Source: Brevundimonas bullata
Lineage (GTDB): Bacteria; Pseudomonadota; Alphaproteobacteria; Caulobacterales; Caulobacteraceae
Direction: 5' to 3'
Length of the DNA stretch: 64,000 bases
NCBI RefSeq assembly: GCF_014207965.1
Contig: NZ_JACHLM010000002.1
Coordinates: 558,001-622,000 of the forward strand
The position numbers and the translations under genes were made by a program. Below are positions 38,404-48,088 of the stretch, one piece after another. Below the pieces are notes generated by a model that worked only from the letters and a program-made list of their open reading frames with translations, was not told where the DNA came from and searched no databases. Each line of letters opens with the position of its first letter. The stretch's first letter is position 1.

Positions 38404-39175
38404 GCAGCCCGACGCGCTCGCAGCGCTGAAGATCAGACTGGAGGCGCTGGATCGCACCGGCGGCCGTCGGGTCGATACGGCTCCACGCGAGGGTCGCGAC
38501 AATGCCTTTTCGCCTCTGGCTGCGGGCGTATTGCATGACCTCTATGCGGCGACGCCAGCAGACGCCGTGGCGGTCAACGCCTTTGGACTGGGAATGGCGC
38601 TGCGGGCGGCGTCGGGACGACCCATCGTGTGGGCTCTGCATGAGATGATGGGACAGGAGGCGGGTCGTCCGCACGGGTCGGGCCTGCACGAGATGGGCCT
38701 AGCGCCGCGCGACCTGCTGCTGGTGCGGGCGCGCGACGCGCAGTCCTTGCTGGCCATAGGCGAAGAGGCCCTGCGCAGTTCCGCTGTGGGGGCAGTGCTG
38801 CTGAGCGCCTGGGGCGAGGCCAAGGCCTTTAGCCTGACGGCCAGCCGGCGCCTGGCGCTGGCGGCGGAGACCGGCGGGGCGACCCTTTTTCTGGCGCGGG
38901 CGGGGGCGGCCCCCTGTCCCAGCGCCGCCGAGACCCGCTGGTCGGTAGGGTCTTGCGCTTCGGAACCTCTGGAAGGCGGAGCGCCGGGGCGACCGTGTTT
39001 TTCCGCGACCCTGCTGCGGCGACGCGGCGGCGGGGCGACCGGAACCTGGATCATGGAGTGGGATCGTGACGGGCGAACATTCCGCGCACCGGCGCCGCTA
39101 TCTGGCGGTCTGGTTCCCCTGGCTGCCCAGCGACCGGCTGCGGCGTCAGGAACAGGACAGAGACGCGCCGCCTGA
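38387..39175 (+). CDS. imuA: ImuA (SOS mutagenesis accessory protein, RecA-like)
   Basis: This 262-residue RecA/SulA-related protein is of the ImuA type. The conserved core has AVNAFGLGMALRAASGRPIVW, ALHEMMGQEAGRPHGSGLHE and DLLLVRARDAQSLLAIGEEAL, all typical. The ATG at 38387 has AAGGA 5 bases upstream and lies inside the LexA site; an earlier ATG at 38333 lacks any ribosome site. ImuA interacts with ImuB and DnaE2 in damage-induced mutagenesis. Its last 110 bases overlap imuB in another frame. Confidence 0.85.
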   Translation: MRNKCSQPDALAALKIRLEALDRTGGRRVDTAPREGRDNAFSPLAAGVLHDLYAATPADAVAVNAFGLGMALRAASGRPIVWALHEMMGQEAGRPHGSGLHEMGLAPRDLLLVRARDAQSLLAIGEEALRSSAVGAVLLSAWGEAKAFSLTASRRLALAAETGGATLFLARAGAAPCPSAAETRWSVGSCASEPLEGGAPGRPCFSATLLRRRGGGATGTWIMEWDRDGRTFRAPAPLSGGLVPLAAQRPAAASGTGQRRAA

Positions 39176-40640
39176 TGGTGCGCCGCCAGCGGAAGGGCCG
39201 CACGTTGTTCTGGTTGAGAAGGTCAAGGGCGCGCTGCGTCTGGCCGCCGTCGATCCCGCAGCGGCGCGGGCGGGACTGACGCCCGGCCTGACCCTGGCCG
39301 ACGCCCAGGCGCGTACCCCTGCCCTGTGTGCCGTCACCCACCGACCCGACGCCGACGCCGCCCTGCTGGCGCGGGTTCTGGAGGATTTCGGCCGCTTCAC
39401 TCCTATGATCGCCCTGGACCTGCCGCACGGTCTGATGCTGGACGTGACCGGCTGCGCCCACCTGTTCGGCGGGGAGACGGGCCTATTGCGGGCGGTCCAG
39501 ACGCGGGCGGGCCGTATAGGCTTGCAAGTCCGCAGCGCCTTGGCCGGAACGCCTCAGGTCGCGCGCGCTCTGGCCCGCTTTGGCCCCGGCGGGATCTTCT
39601 CAGAGGGTCAGGACCGCGCTGCAGCGCGGCGTCTGTCGGTTGCGGCGCTGGAGTTGTCGGACAAGGAGGAACAGGCCCTGCGCCGCGCCGGGCTGAAACG
39701 TCTGGCCGATCTGGACGACCGCCCGCGCGCGCCCTTGGCCGCTCGCTTCGGCGCCGACTTCCCCGCCCGCCTGGCGCGGGTCCTGGGCGACGAGGACGTG
39801 CGCATCACCCCGCATCGCCCGCCCGCCCCCGTCGTCGTGGACCGCATCTTCTTCGAACCCGTCTCGGCGCCTGAGGACATCGAGCGCGTCCTGTCCGACC
39901 TGTTGATCGAGACCATGGACCGGCTGGGTCAAACAGGCCTGGGGGGACGGGCCTTCGAGGCCGGCTTCTATCGTGTGGACGGCGAGGTGCGCCGCGTCGT
40001 CGTCCGCACCGGTCGCCCGATGCGTGATGCGCCCGCCACCTTGCGGCTGTTTCGCGAACGGATGGCGGCCCTGTCCAACCCACTGGACCCCGGCTTCGGC
40101 TTCGACCAGATGCGGATGTCGGTTCCCTGGACCCAGACCCTGACGCCGACCCAGCAGGGGCTGGAAGGCGAGACGCCGGGCGAGGAAGCCTTCAGCCGCC
40201 TGATCGACCGCCTGACGGCCCGTCTAGGCCCTGAGGCGGTGCTGCGCTTCGAGCCCTTCGCCTCGCATATTCCCGAACGCGCGGCGCGGCTGATCCCGGC
40301 CTCGACCCGCCCTAGCGGCGAGATCTGGCCCGACCTCGACCCCGACGATCCGCCCTTGCGCCCGCTGCAGATGTTCGCCCCGCCCCAGCCGGTCGAGACC
40401 TTGGCCGAGGTGCCCCACGGCTACCCTCTGAAGTTTCGCTGGCGCCGCGTTCTGCACGAGGTGACGCGCGCCGAAGGCCCCGAGCGGATCGGCGGCGAAT
40501 GGTGGCGCGCACCGGACCAACGCACCCGCGACTATTACCGGGTCGAAGACCGGGACGGCCGCCGCTTCTGGCTGTTCCGTCAAGGCCTTTATGGGGAAAC
40601 GCCCGAACCGCGCTGGTTCATCCACGGTCTGTTCGCATGA
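39066..40640 (+). CDS. imuB: ImuB (catalytically inactive Y-family polymerase-like protein)
   Basis: This 524-residue DinB/UmuC-like protein begins at GTG with GGAG 7 bases before it. The polymerase core shows RRYLAVWFPWLPSDRLRR and LDLPHGLMLDVTGCAHLFGGE; the acidic active-site residues of true Y polymerases are not all present, as expected for ImuB. The C-terminal half contains the region that normally contacts the sliding clamp and DnaE2. It overlaps imuA by 110 bases and ends 7 bases before dnaE2. Confidence 0.93.
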   Translation: MTGEHSAHRRRYLAVWFPWLPSDRLRRQEQDRDAPPDGAPPAEGPHVVLVEKVKGALRLAAVDPAAARAGLTPGLTLADAQARTPALCAVTHRPDADAALLARVLEDFGRFTPMIALDLPHGLMLDVTGCAHLFGGETGLLRAVQTRAGRIGLQVRSALAGTPQVARALARFGPGGIFSEGQDRAAARRLSVAALELSDKEEQALRRAGLKRLADLDDRPRAPLAARFGADFPARLARVLGDEDVRITPHRPPAPVVVDRIFFEPVSAPEDIERVLSDLLIETMDRLGQTGLGGRAFEAGFYRVDGEVRRVVVRTGRPMRDAPATLRLFRERMAALSNPLDPGFGFDQMRMSVPWTQTLTPTQQGLEGETPGEEAFSRLIDRLTARLGPEAVLRFEPFASHIPERAARLIPASTRPSGEIWPDLDPDDPPLRPLQMFAPPQPVETLAEVPHGYPLKFRWRRVLHEVTRAEGPERIGGEWWRAPDQRTRDYYRVEDRDGRRFWLFRQGLYGETPEPRWFIHGLFA

Positions 40641-40647
40641 GCGCGCC

Positions 40648-43600
40648 ATGAACACCTTGGCCCCTTGCAGCGCCTACGCCGAGCTCGCGGCGGCCAGTAA
40701 CTTTTCCTTCCTGCGCGGAGCCTCGCATCCCAAGGACCTGGTGCTGACGGCCATTTTGCAGGGTCACGCCGGCCTCGGGCTGGCCGACCGCAACACCGTG
40801 GCGGGCGTGGTGCGGGCCTGGAGCGCGCTGAAAGAACTGCGGGCCGTGGGCCTGAACCCGCCGGAAAAGGTGCGCGACGGCGGTAGTCCCGGCGAGGTCG
40901 CCTTCATCGAGGACCCGCTGAACGATCCGGCCCTGTCCGAAGAGGTGAAACAGCGGGCGACGGATTTCCGTCTTCTGACCGGCGCCCGGCTGGTTTTCAA
41001 CGACGGCACGCCCGACATCCTCGCCTATCCCGAGACGCGAGCGGGCTGGGGCCGACTGACCCGGCTGCTGACCCTGGGCAATCGCCGGGCGAAGAAGGGC
41101 GAGTGCGAGATCGGCCTGCGCGACCTGCTGACCGATCCCGAGGACCTGCTGTTGATCCTCGTGCCATCGGACCGGCTGAGCGGGCTTGAGGACGCGCTGG
41201 TCCGCATCATCGAGGCGGCGCCCGGCGCCGTCTGGCTGGGCGCCGCCATGCACAGGCGCGGCGACGACCGGCGCAGACTGGCCCGATTGAAAGCCATGGC
41301 GGCTCGGACAGGCGCTCCCATTCTGGCGCTCAACGACGTCCTCTACGCCGCGCCCAAGGATCGCGACCTGCAAGATGTCCTGACCTGTATCCGCGAAGGC
41401 GTGAGCATCGAAACCGCCGGCCGCCGATTGGAGGCCAACGCCGAACGCTGGCTGAAATCCGTCCCCGACCTGGCTCGCCTGTTCCGCGACGCGCCCGAGG
41501 CGATGAACGAGACCGTCGCCTTCCTGTCGCGCGCCGCCTTCGATCTGTCTGAGCTCAGCTATCAATACCCGGAGGAGCCGATCCCGCCCGACCGGCTTCC
41601 GCAGGAATGGCTGGAAGAACTGACGAGCCGTCACGCCGCCATGCGCTATCCCAACGGCGTTCCCGACAAGGTTCAGGCCCTGTTAGACAAGGAGCTGGCC
41701 TTCATCGCTCGCAAGGGCATCGCCCCCTACTTCCTGACCATTTTCGACATCGTTCGCGTGGCGCGCGACAAGCGCATCCTGTGTCAAGGACGGGGTTCGG
41801 CGGCGAACTCGGCGGTCTGCTATGTTCTGGAGATCACCTCGGTGGACCCGATGGAGTCCGATCTGCTGTTCGAACGCTTCCTGTCCGAGGACCGTAACGA
41901 ACCGCCCGACATCGACGTCGACTTCGAGCACGAGCGGCGCGAAGAGATCATCCAGCACATCTACGAACGCTATGGCCGACACCGGGCCGGCATCGCCGCC
42001 ACCGTCATCCACTTCCGCCCCCGCAGCGCCATCCGCGAGGTGGGAAAGGTTCTGAGCCTGACCGAGGATGTGACAGCCCGTCTGGCTTCGACCCAATGGG
42101 GCAGTTGGGGGACCGAAATCGGCGACCGTCATGTCGCGCAGGCGGGACTGGACGCGACCAATCCTATGATCGCCCGCGCGGTCGAAATGGCGGTGCGACT
42201 GCTGAACTTCCCACGCCACCTCAGCCAGCATGTCGGCGGCTTCGTCCTGACCCAGGACAGGCTGGATGAGATGGTCCCCATCGGCAACGCCGCCATGCCG
42301 GACCGCACCTTCATCGAGTGGGACAAGGACGACATCGACGCCCTGCGCCTGATGAAGGTCGATATCCTGGCGCTCGGCATGCTGACCTGCATCCGCAAGG
42401 CGTTCGACCTGATCCGGGCGCATGAGCACGAGGATTGGGAACTGCACACCCTCCCGCGCGAGGATCCCGCGGTCTACGACATGCTGTGCCGGGGCCAGTC
42501 CATCGGCGTCTTCCAGGTCGAGAGCCGAGCTCAGATCAACATGCTGCCCCGGCTGAGGCCTCGCTGCCTTTATGACCTCGTCATCCAGGTCGCCATCGTC
42601 CGCCCTGGCCCGATCCAGGGCGACATGGTTCATCCCTATCTGCGGCGTCGCAATGGAGAAGAGGCGGTCATCTATTCCTCGCCCTCGCCCGAACACGGCC
42701 CGCCCGACGAACTCGAACAGGTTCTGCACAAGACATTGGGCGTGCCGCTGTTCCAGGAGCAGGCGATGAAGCTGGCCATCGTCGCCGCCGAGTTCAGCGA
42801 TGGTGAGGCCAACGGGCTGCGCAAGGCCATGGGCACCTTCCGCGGCGACGGCAGCCTCCACACCTATGAGACGCGAATGGTCGGGCGGATGGTCGAACGC
42901 GGCTATGATCCGGCCTTCGCCCAGCGTTGCTTTGACCAGATCAAGGGCTTCGGCTCCTACGGCTTTCCCGAGAGCCACGCGGCCAGTTTCGCGCAACTGG
43001 TCTATGTCTCTTCCTGGATCAAGCACCGCCACCCGGCGGCCTTCGCCTGCGCCCTGCTGAACAGCCAGCCCATGGGCTTCTATGCGCCCGCCCAGATCGT
43101 GCGCGATGCGCAGGAGGTCGGCGGGGTCGAGGTGCGCCCGATCGACGTCTCGCACAGCGACTGGGACAACAGTCTGGAAGGGCCTGAGAAAGCGCCCGCC
43201 CTGCGTCTGGGCCTGCGCCAGATCGATGGCTTCAGGCAAGATTGGGCCAAGGCCATGTCGGCGGTGCGGGCCATGGCGCCCTTCGCCGATATCGAGACCC
43301 TGGCCCGGCGCGCCGAACTGCCCGCCGCCGCCATGCGCAAGCTGGCCGACGCCGACGCCTTTCGCTCATTGGGACAGGATCGGCGCGAAGCTCTGTGGGA
43401 GGTGCGCCGCCTTCCCGACGACGATCCCCTGCCCCTGTTCGCCGCCGCCGAAGCACGCGAGCGCGGCGCCCGCGAACTGGGGGCTGAGCCCGACGCGCAG
43501 TTGCCCTTGATGCCGCTGGGCGAGCATGTCGCCGCCGACTACCAGACCGCGCGCTTGTCGCTTAAGGCGCACCCGATGGGTATCCTGCGCCCCATGTTCG

Positions 43601-44037
43601 CCGCCGAAGGGGTGCTGACCTGCGCCGCGACCGAGGCCAAGCGCGGCGGCTCTGTCGTGCAGGTCGCCGGCGTGGTGCTGGTGCGTCAGCGGCCGGGCAA
43701 GGGCAACGCAGTCTTCATCACCCTGGAAGACGAAACGGGCATCACCAACATCGTCCTGTGGGCGCGGATGCTGGAGCAGTTCCGGCGCGAGGTCATGAGC
43801 GCTCGGCTGATGCAGGTCGAAGGCGTGGTCGAGAAGAGCCCCGAAGGCGTAGTTCACGTCGTCGCCCGCCGCGTCATCGACCGCAGCGGGCAACTGGCTC
43901 GCCTGTCGGAGGACCATGACACCGACATCCAACTGGCCCGCGCCGACATTGTCGCCCACCCGCAACCGCCGCGCCATGCAACGCCCCGCCATCCGCGCGA
44001 TGTCCGCATCTTGCCCGGCTCGCGCGATTTCCATTGA
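40648..44037 (+). CDS. dnaE2: Error-prone DNA polymerase DnaE2
   Basis: This 1129-residue C-family polymerase has an N-terminal PHP domain (YAELAAASNFSFLRGASHP) and the palm Asp motif PPDIDVDFEHERREEI (about residues 422-437). CQGRGSAANSAVCYVLEI and the RPGPIQGDMVHPYLRR segment complete the DnaE core. A C-terminal OB-fold (AGVVLVRQRPGKGNAVFITL) follows. It performs translesion synthesis with ImuA and ImuB. The start is MNTLAPCS; the operon order imuA-imuB-dnaE2 is standard, and the SOS box lies at its head. Confidence 0.97.
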   Translation: MNTLAPCSAYAELAAASNFSFLRGASHPKDLVLTAILQGHAGLGLADRNTVAGVVRAWSALKELRAVGLNPPEKVRDGGSPGEVAFIEDPLNDPALSEEVKQRATDFRLLTGARLVFNDGTPDILAYPETRAGWGRLTRLLTLGNRRAKKGECEIGLRDLLTDPEDLLLILVPSDRLSGLEDALVRIIEAAPGAVWLGAAMHRRGDDRRRLARLKAMAARTGAPILALNDVLYAAPKDRDLQDVLTCIREGVSIETAGRRLEANAERWLKSVPDLARLFRDAPEAMNETVAFLSRAAFDLSELSYQYPEEPIPPDRLPQEWLEELTSRHAAMRYPNGVPDKVQALLDKELAFIARKGIAPYFLTIFDIVRVARDKRILCQGRGSAANSAVCYVLEITSVDPMESDLLFERFLSEDRNEPPDIDVDFEHERREEIIQHIYERYGRHRAGIAATVIHFRPRSAIREVGKVLSLTEDVTARLASTQWGSWGTEIGDRHVAQAGLDATNPMIARAVEMAVRLLNFPRHLSQHVGGFVLTQDRLDEMVPIGNAAMPDRTFIEWDKDDIDALRLMKVDILALGMLTCIRKAFDLIRAHEHEDWELHTLPREDPAVYDMLCRGQSIGVFQVESRAQINMLPRLRPRCLYDLVIQVAIVRPGPIQGDMVHPYLRRRNGEEAVIYSSPSPEHGPPDELEQVLHKTLGVPLFQEQAMKLAIVAAEFSDGEANGLRKAMGTFRGDGSLHTYETRMVGRMVERGYDPAFAQRCFDQIKGFGSYGFPESHAASFAQLVYVSSWIKHRHPAAFACALLNSQPMGFYAPAQIVRDAQEVGGVEVRPIDVSHSDWDNSLEGPEKAPALRLGLRQIDGFRQDWAKAMSAVRAMAPFADIETLARRAELPAAAMRKLADADAFRSLGQDRREALWEVRRLPDDDPLPLFAAAEARERGARELGAEPDAQLPLMPLGEHVAADYQTARLSLKAHPMGILRPMFAAEGVLTCAATEAKRGGSVVQVAGVVLVRQRPGKGNAVFITLEDETGITNIVLWARMLEQFRREVMSARLMQVEGVVEKSPEGVVHVVARRVIDRSGQLARLSEDHDTDIQLARADIVAHPQPPRHATPRHPRDVRILPGSRDFH

Positions 44038-44343
44038 ACGGAAATTGTCCGTCATTTTCGGCCGGAGATCTCGGTCTCTATGTCCCCAACATACTTGCGA
44101 ACAGGCCCGGACCAATGGTGCAGGCTGCCGCGGGATGGTGCTCAGGCTTCGCATCTCGCTGGTGCGCGAGGGCCAAGCCTTCATGGCGCGAACCTACGCA
44201 CCCGCCTTTCGCCCTCACAGATCCGCCAATGCGACGATACGTCACAGAAGCGGCGCCTCGCTTCACTCGACGTTAGTGAACGCTGTGATATCAAAATGCC
44301 ATCGTTCAGCAACTTGCTAAGCGAAATACGATCCGGGGGGATC
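44038..44343. other. 306-bp intergenic region without a supported gene
   Basis: Frames in this stretch are short and lack family features. It contains the end of the imu operon transcript (no clear T-run terminator) and, near its 3' end, a strong ribosome site (GGGGGG) just before the lipoprotein ATG. An AT-richer patch at about 44268-44300 (TTAGTGAACGCTGTGATATC) may hold the lipoprotein promoter. Confidence 0.6.
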
Positions 44344-44778
44344 ATGAAACTCAAAGCCATCGTAGCGTCGTGCGCGGCGCTGTCCCTTGCAGCGTGCGCC
44401 ACATCGCCGGACAAGATTTCTGCGGCCTATGTCTCGCCGCTCCAGTATCAGAGCTACGACTGCGGCCAGATCCGAATGGAGTTGGTGCGCATCGGCCAGC
44501 GTGTCGACGAGGTCACGGGGCAACAACGTCGCCAAGCCAGCAACGACGCCTGGGCGATGGGGGTTGGCCTGGTCCTGTTCTGGCCCGCTCTCTTCTTCCT
44601 CGCCGGCGGCAACGACAAAAAAGAAGAGCTCGGTCGTCTCAAGGGCGAATATGACGCGCTCCAATCTGCAGCCGTCCAAAAGCAGTGCATGAACCAGCAG
44701 GCGTCAACCAGTGCCTACTCCAACCGAACAGAGCTGACGCCGCCCACTCAGCAAGCGCCGACGCCTCAGCCCCAATAG
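44344..44778 (+). CDS. Small lipoprotein of unknown function
   Basis: This 144-residue protein starts MKLKAIVASCAALSLAAC, a lipoprotein signal with lipobox LAAC. The mature part begins ATSPDKISAAYVSPLQYQS with a conserved-looking YDCGQI, then a membrane-like span (AMGVGLVLFWPALFFLAGG, about residues 76-94), a charged stretch (DKKEELGRLKGEYDAL) and a Pro/Gln tail. This resembles small inner- or outer-membrane lipoproteins common in alphaproteobacteria. No function is recognised. Confidence 0.8.
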   Translation: MKLKAIVASCAALSLAACATSPDKISAAYVSPLQYQSYDCGQIRMELVRIGQRVDEVTGQQRRQASNDAWAMGVGLVLFWPALFFLAGGNDKKEELGRLKGEYDALQSAAVQKQCMNQQASTSAYSNRTELTPPTQQAPTPQPQ

Positions 44779-44802
44779 GGCGACAAGACCAGTAGACCAC
44801 AG

Positions 44803-44829
44803 CGGCGGCTCAAGTCAGAGCCGCCGTTT
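44803..44829 (+). terminator. Rho-independent terminator after the lipoprotein gene
   Basis: CGGCGGCTC / GAGCCGCCG forms a perfect 9-bp stem around loop AAGTCA and is followed by TTTCTAATT, starting 25 bases past the stop. Confidence 0.88.
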
Positions 44830-44898
44830 CTAATTGCGCCGCCCTATCGGCCTCAAAACAAACGTTGTAACGTCACGGTTGGGGGAGAGGAGCTGTCT

Positions 44899-46329
44899 AT
44901 GCGACGTAGCGTTCTCCGTGCTGATTTGATCAGTTGCATCCTTTTGGGATTCGCCTCCTCCTCGGCGTTTGCCCAGACGCCAGAGCCCATAATCCTGCAC
45001 AAGAGCGACGACCTGACGGTCACCGGCCATTTTCAGGGCGGGGTGAACCTGGTCGCCGAGCATAATCTGTTCTGGAAGTTTGCAGAGACGGTGGCCGGCG
45101 TCACCGATTTCGACCCGAACGCTGAATGGTTCGAGGCCTATGTGAAGCCGGGCGTGACGTTCGAGCGGCGTATGGGCGACCAGGCGACCTTCTATGGCGG
45201 CTTGTCAGGCGTGGGCTCCATGACCATCGGCACAGACGCCTTCGATGCGGGCGACACCGGGCGGGTGACGCTGGAGGAAGGCTATCTGGGTTGGCGCTAC
45301 AAGGTCGACGAGACCACCTTCGACCTGTCCGTCGGACCTCGAGATTTCAAGGCTGGCACAGGAATGCTGATCGAAGCGGGCGGCTCCAGCGGGTTTTCGC
45401 GCGGGGCGTTGAAGCTGGGTCCGCGCAAGGCCTGGAGCTTCGCCGGCCTGGGCGCGGTCACTCGCGGCAAATTCAAGGGAACGGCCTTCTATCTGGATCC
45501 TAATGAGTCGCCGGACAACGACGGCCACAACCGGCTGGCGGGCGTGGATTTCCGCTATGACTCGAACCCCAACGCCGTCATCGGCCTTACGGCGGGCAAG
45601 GTGCTCGAATCCGAGTCCCCCTACCCCAAGGCCCCGCCCGGCGGGATCGGCGTGCCGACCATTATACCCGGCGCGCGCGACGGGCTGCAGTTCGCCAATG
45701 TCTACATCCGCTCTCCGCTCATGGGCGCTCCCAACGCCTTCATGGCGGCGGATCTGGCGTTCGAGCGCAACGACCGCATCAACCTGCGCGCCTGGGCGGG
45801 CCGCGCCCAGGTCGGCTATACCTTCGCCGAGCATCGCTGGAAGCCGACCTTCACACTAGGCTATCAGACCTTCTCCGGGGATGATCCGGACACCCCCCGG
45901 CTGGAACGGTTCGATCCCCTTTATTACGAGGGCAACCCCTCGGCCTGGTCGACCGGAACCAAGTCGTCGATGGTCTTCATCAACTCCAATGTGAACTCCT
46001 GGCAGGTCGCGGCCAGCATTGCGCCGACGCCGCGGGACACCTTCACCGCGCGCGTGCACCGGATTGAAGCCGATCAATTGCGCAGCCCCATCCAGTTCGG
46101 CCAAGCCACCCGGGTCGTAGTTCAGAACGGCGTGAACTCGCCCATTACCGGCGTCACGCGCCACCATCTGTCTGACGACCTCTACGTCGAATACTTCCGC
46201 GCGATGTCGTCCCACCTCTTCCTGACGGCGGGCTTTTCCGTCTCCGTGCCCGGCGCGGGGATCAAGTCAATCGTGGAGGACGCGCCCATCTGGGCCGGCG
46301 CCTACGTCAATCTGATCGCAAATTACTGA
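44899..46329 (+). CDS. Outer-membrane porin, alginate-export-domain-like
   Basis: This 476-residue protein has a signal peptide (cleavage near SSAFAQ) and then an apparent 16- to 18-stranded beta-barrel: many short amphipathic strands (for example LTVTGHFQGGVNLVAEHN and ATFYGGLSGVGSMTI) and a C-terminal aromatic residue (LIANY). It resembles alginate-export-domain or substrate-specific porins, but not closely enough to name a ligand. A ribosome site GGAGAGGAG precedes the ATG. The amidohydrolase gene follows after 16 bases, so the two probably act together in uptake and periplasmic processing of one compound. Confidence 0.75.
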   Translation: MRRSVLRADLISCILLGFASSSAFAQTPEPIILHKSDDLTVTGHFQGGVNLVAEHNLFWKFAETVAGVTDFDPNAEWFEAYVKPGVTFERRMGDQATFYGGLSGVGSMTIGTDAFDAGDTGRVTLEEGYLGWRYKVDETTFDLSVGPRDFKAGTGMLIEAGGSSGFSRGALKLGPRKAWSFAGLGAVTRGKFKGTAFYLDPNESPDNDGHNRLAGVDFRYDSNPNAVIGLTAGKVLESESPYPKAPPGGIGVPTIIPGARDGLQFANVYIRSPLMGAPNAFMAADLAFERNDRINLRAWAGRAQVGYTFAEHRWKPTFTLGYQTFSGDDPDTPRLERFDPLYYEGNPSAWSTGTKSSMVFINSNVNSWQVAASIAPTPRDTFTARVHRIEADQLRSPIQFGQATRVVVQNGVNSPITGVTRHHLSDDLYVEYFRAMSSHLFLTAGFSVSVPGAGIKSIVEDAPIWAGAYVNLIANY

Positions 46330-46345
46330 ACCGAACGAGACGTCC

Positions 46346-48088
46346 ATGACCCTGCTCGCACCGCCGACCAATCGCCGCAATCTGCTGGCCGGCGCAGGCG
46401 CCCTGGCCGGGGCGACACTGATCGGGGGGCGTTCCGCCATGGCCCAGTCAGGTGGGACGTCCATGATCTTCACCGGCGGCCCCATCCTGACCATCGACGA
46501 CGCCACGCCGACGGCCGAGGCCATGGCCGTGCGCAACGGCGTCATCGTCGCCGTCGGGTCGCTGGACGCCGCCCGCGCGGCTGTGGGCCGCAACGCCCAG
46601 GTGGTCAATCTGGACGGCCGCACCCTGCTCCCGGGCTTCTTCGATCCTCACGGCCACGTCTCCATGGTCGGGCTGCAGGCGCGCTACGCCAACCTGCTGC
46701 CCGCGCCGGACGGTCAGGGCGACGACATCCCGGCCCTGCAAGGCATCACCCGCGACTGGATGAACGCCCATGAACAGCTGGTCCGCGACACCCAGTTGGT
46801 CATCGGCTTCGGCTACGACGACTCCCAGCTGAAGGAGCATCGCCATCCAACGCGGACCGAACTGGACGCCATCTCCGACAGCGTTCCGATCCTGTTCATG
46901 CACCAGTCCGGCCACCTGGGCGTGGCCAACAGCGCGGCCCTTGAGGCCGCCGGGATCAGCGCCTCGACACCCAACCCCGACGGTGGGGCCTTCCGCCGCG
47001 AAGAGGGCTCGCAGGAGCCCAACGGAGTCATGGAGGAAACCGCCCTGTTCGCGGTCATGGGCGCCCTGTTCACCCGCCTGGACCTTCAGGCCAACCTCGA
47101 GATGATCCGCGAGGGCGCGCGCTTCTATTCCAGCTTTGGGTACACCACGGCACAGGATGGGCGCTCCTCGACCGACACCTGCCGCATGATGGCCATGCTG
47201 GCCGAGCGTGGCGAGCTGCCCATCGACATCCTGTCCTTCCCCGACATCCTGACCTCGACCGACGTCATGGCAACGCCGCTGTATCGCAAGAACTACGTCG
47301 GCAAATACCGCATCGGCGGGGTCAAGCTGACCATTGACGGCTCGCCCCAGGGCAAGACCGCCTGGCTATCGCAGCCCTACTACATCCCGCCCGAGGGCAA
47401 GCCCGCATCCTATCGCGGCTATCCCGCCGCGACCGAGCAACAGGTTCTGGACGCCGTAGAACTGGCCTTCAAAAATGACTGGCAGATCGAGGTCCACGCC
47501 AATGGGGACGCCGCGATCGATCTGCTGATCGGCGCGGTGCGTGACGCCACACGTCGGCACGGCGCCAAGGACCGTCGCCCAGTCCTCATCCACGGCCAGA
47601 CCGTCCGCATGGATCAGTTGGATGACCTCAAAACCCTGGGCATCGTCCCGTCCCTCTTCCCCATGCACACCTTCTACTGGGGCGATTTCCACAGGGACTC
47701 AGTGCTGGGGCCGCGCCGGGCCGAGTTCATTTCGCCCTGCGCCTCGGTCGTGCGGCGCGGCATGCGGTTCACCAGCCACCACGACGCGCCGGTGGCCAAT
47801 CCCGACGCCATGCGGGTGCTGTCGGCCACGGTCACCCGCCGCACCCGATCGGGCGACATCCTGGGGCCCGACGAATGCGTGCCGGTCGAGGTCGCCTTGA
47901 AGGCCATGACCCTGTGGGCCGCCTGGCAGCACTATGAAGACGCCAGGAAGGGCTCTCTGGCGGTCGGAAAACTGGCCGACCTGACCCTGCTGGGCGACAA
48001 CCCCATGACCGTCGATCCCGGCAAGTTGGCCGACATCAAGGTCCAGTCGACCTACAAGGAAGGCCGCGAAGTCTGGCGCCGGTCTTAG
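46346..48088 (+). CDS. Tat-exported amidohydrolase family 3 (YtcJ-like)
   Basis: This is a 580-residue periplasmic amidohydrolase. A twin-arginine signal (RRNLLAGAGALAGATLIGG) starts the protein. The metal centre includes FDPHGHVSM (HxH, about residues 105-113), HANGDAAIDLL, and a late TSHHDAPVANPDAM. The C-terminal composite barrel ends with LGDNPMTVDPGKLADIKVQ. YtcJ-type enzymes hydrolyse amide or carbamate-like bonds in varied small molecules; substrate unknown. It is coupled to the porin upstream and meets the DUF1190 gene tail-to-tail with a 4-base overlap. Confidence 0.88.
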   Translation: MTLLAPPTNRRNLLAGAGALAGATLIGGRSAMAQSGGTSMIFTGGPILTIDDATPTAEAMAVRNGVIVAVGSLDAARAAVGRNAQVVNLDGRTLLPGFFDPHGHVSMVGLQARYANLLPAPDGQGDDIPALQGITRDWMNAHEQLVRDTQLVIGFGYDDSQLKEHRHPTRTELDAISDSVPILFMHQSGHLGVANSAALEAAGISASTPNPDGGAFRREEGSQEPNGVMEETALFAVMGALFTRLDLQANLEMIREGARFYSSFGYTTAQDGRSSTDTCRMMAMLAERGELPIDILSFPDILTSTDVMATPLYRKNYVGKYRIGGVKLTIDGSPQGKTAWLSQPYYIPPEGKPASYRGYPAATEQQVLDAVELAFKNDWQIEVHANGDAAIDLLIGAVRDATRRHGAKDRRPVLIHGQTVRMDQLDDLKTLGIVPSLFPMHTFYWGDFHRDSVLGPRRAEFISPCASVVRRGMRFTSHHDAPVANPDAMRVLSATVTRRTRSGDILGPDECVPVEVALKAMTLWAAWQHYEDARKGSLAVGKLADLTLLGDNPMTVDPGKLADIKVQSTYKEGREVWRRS

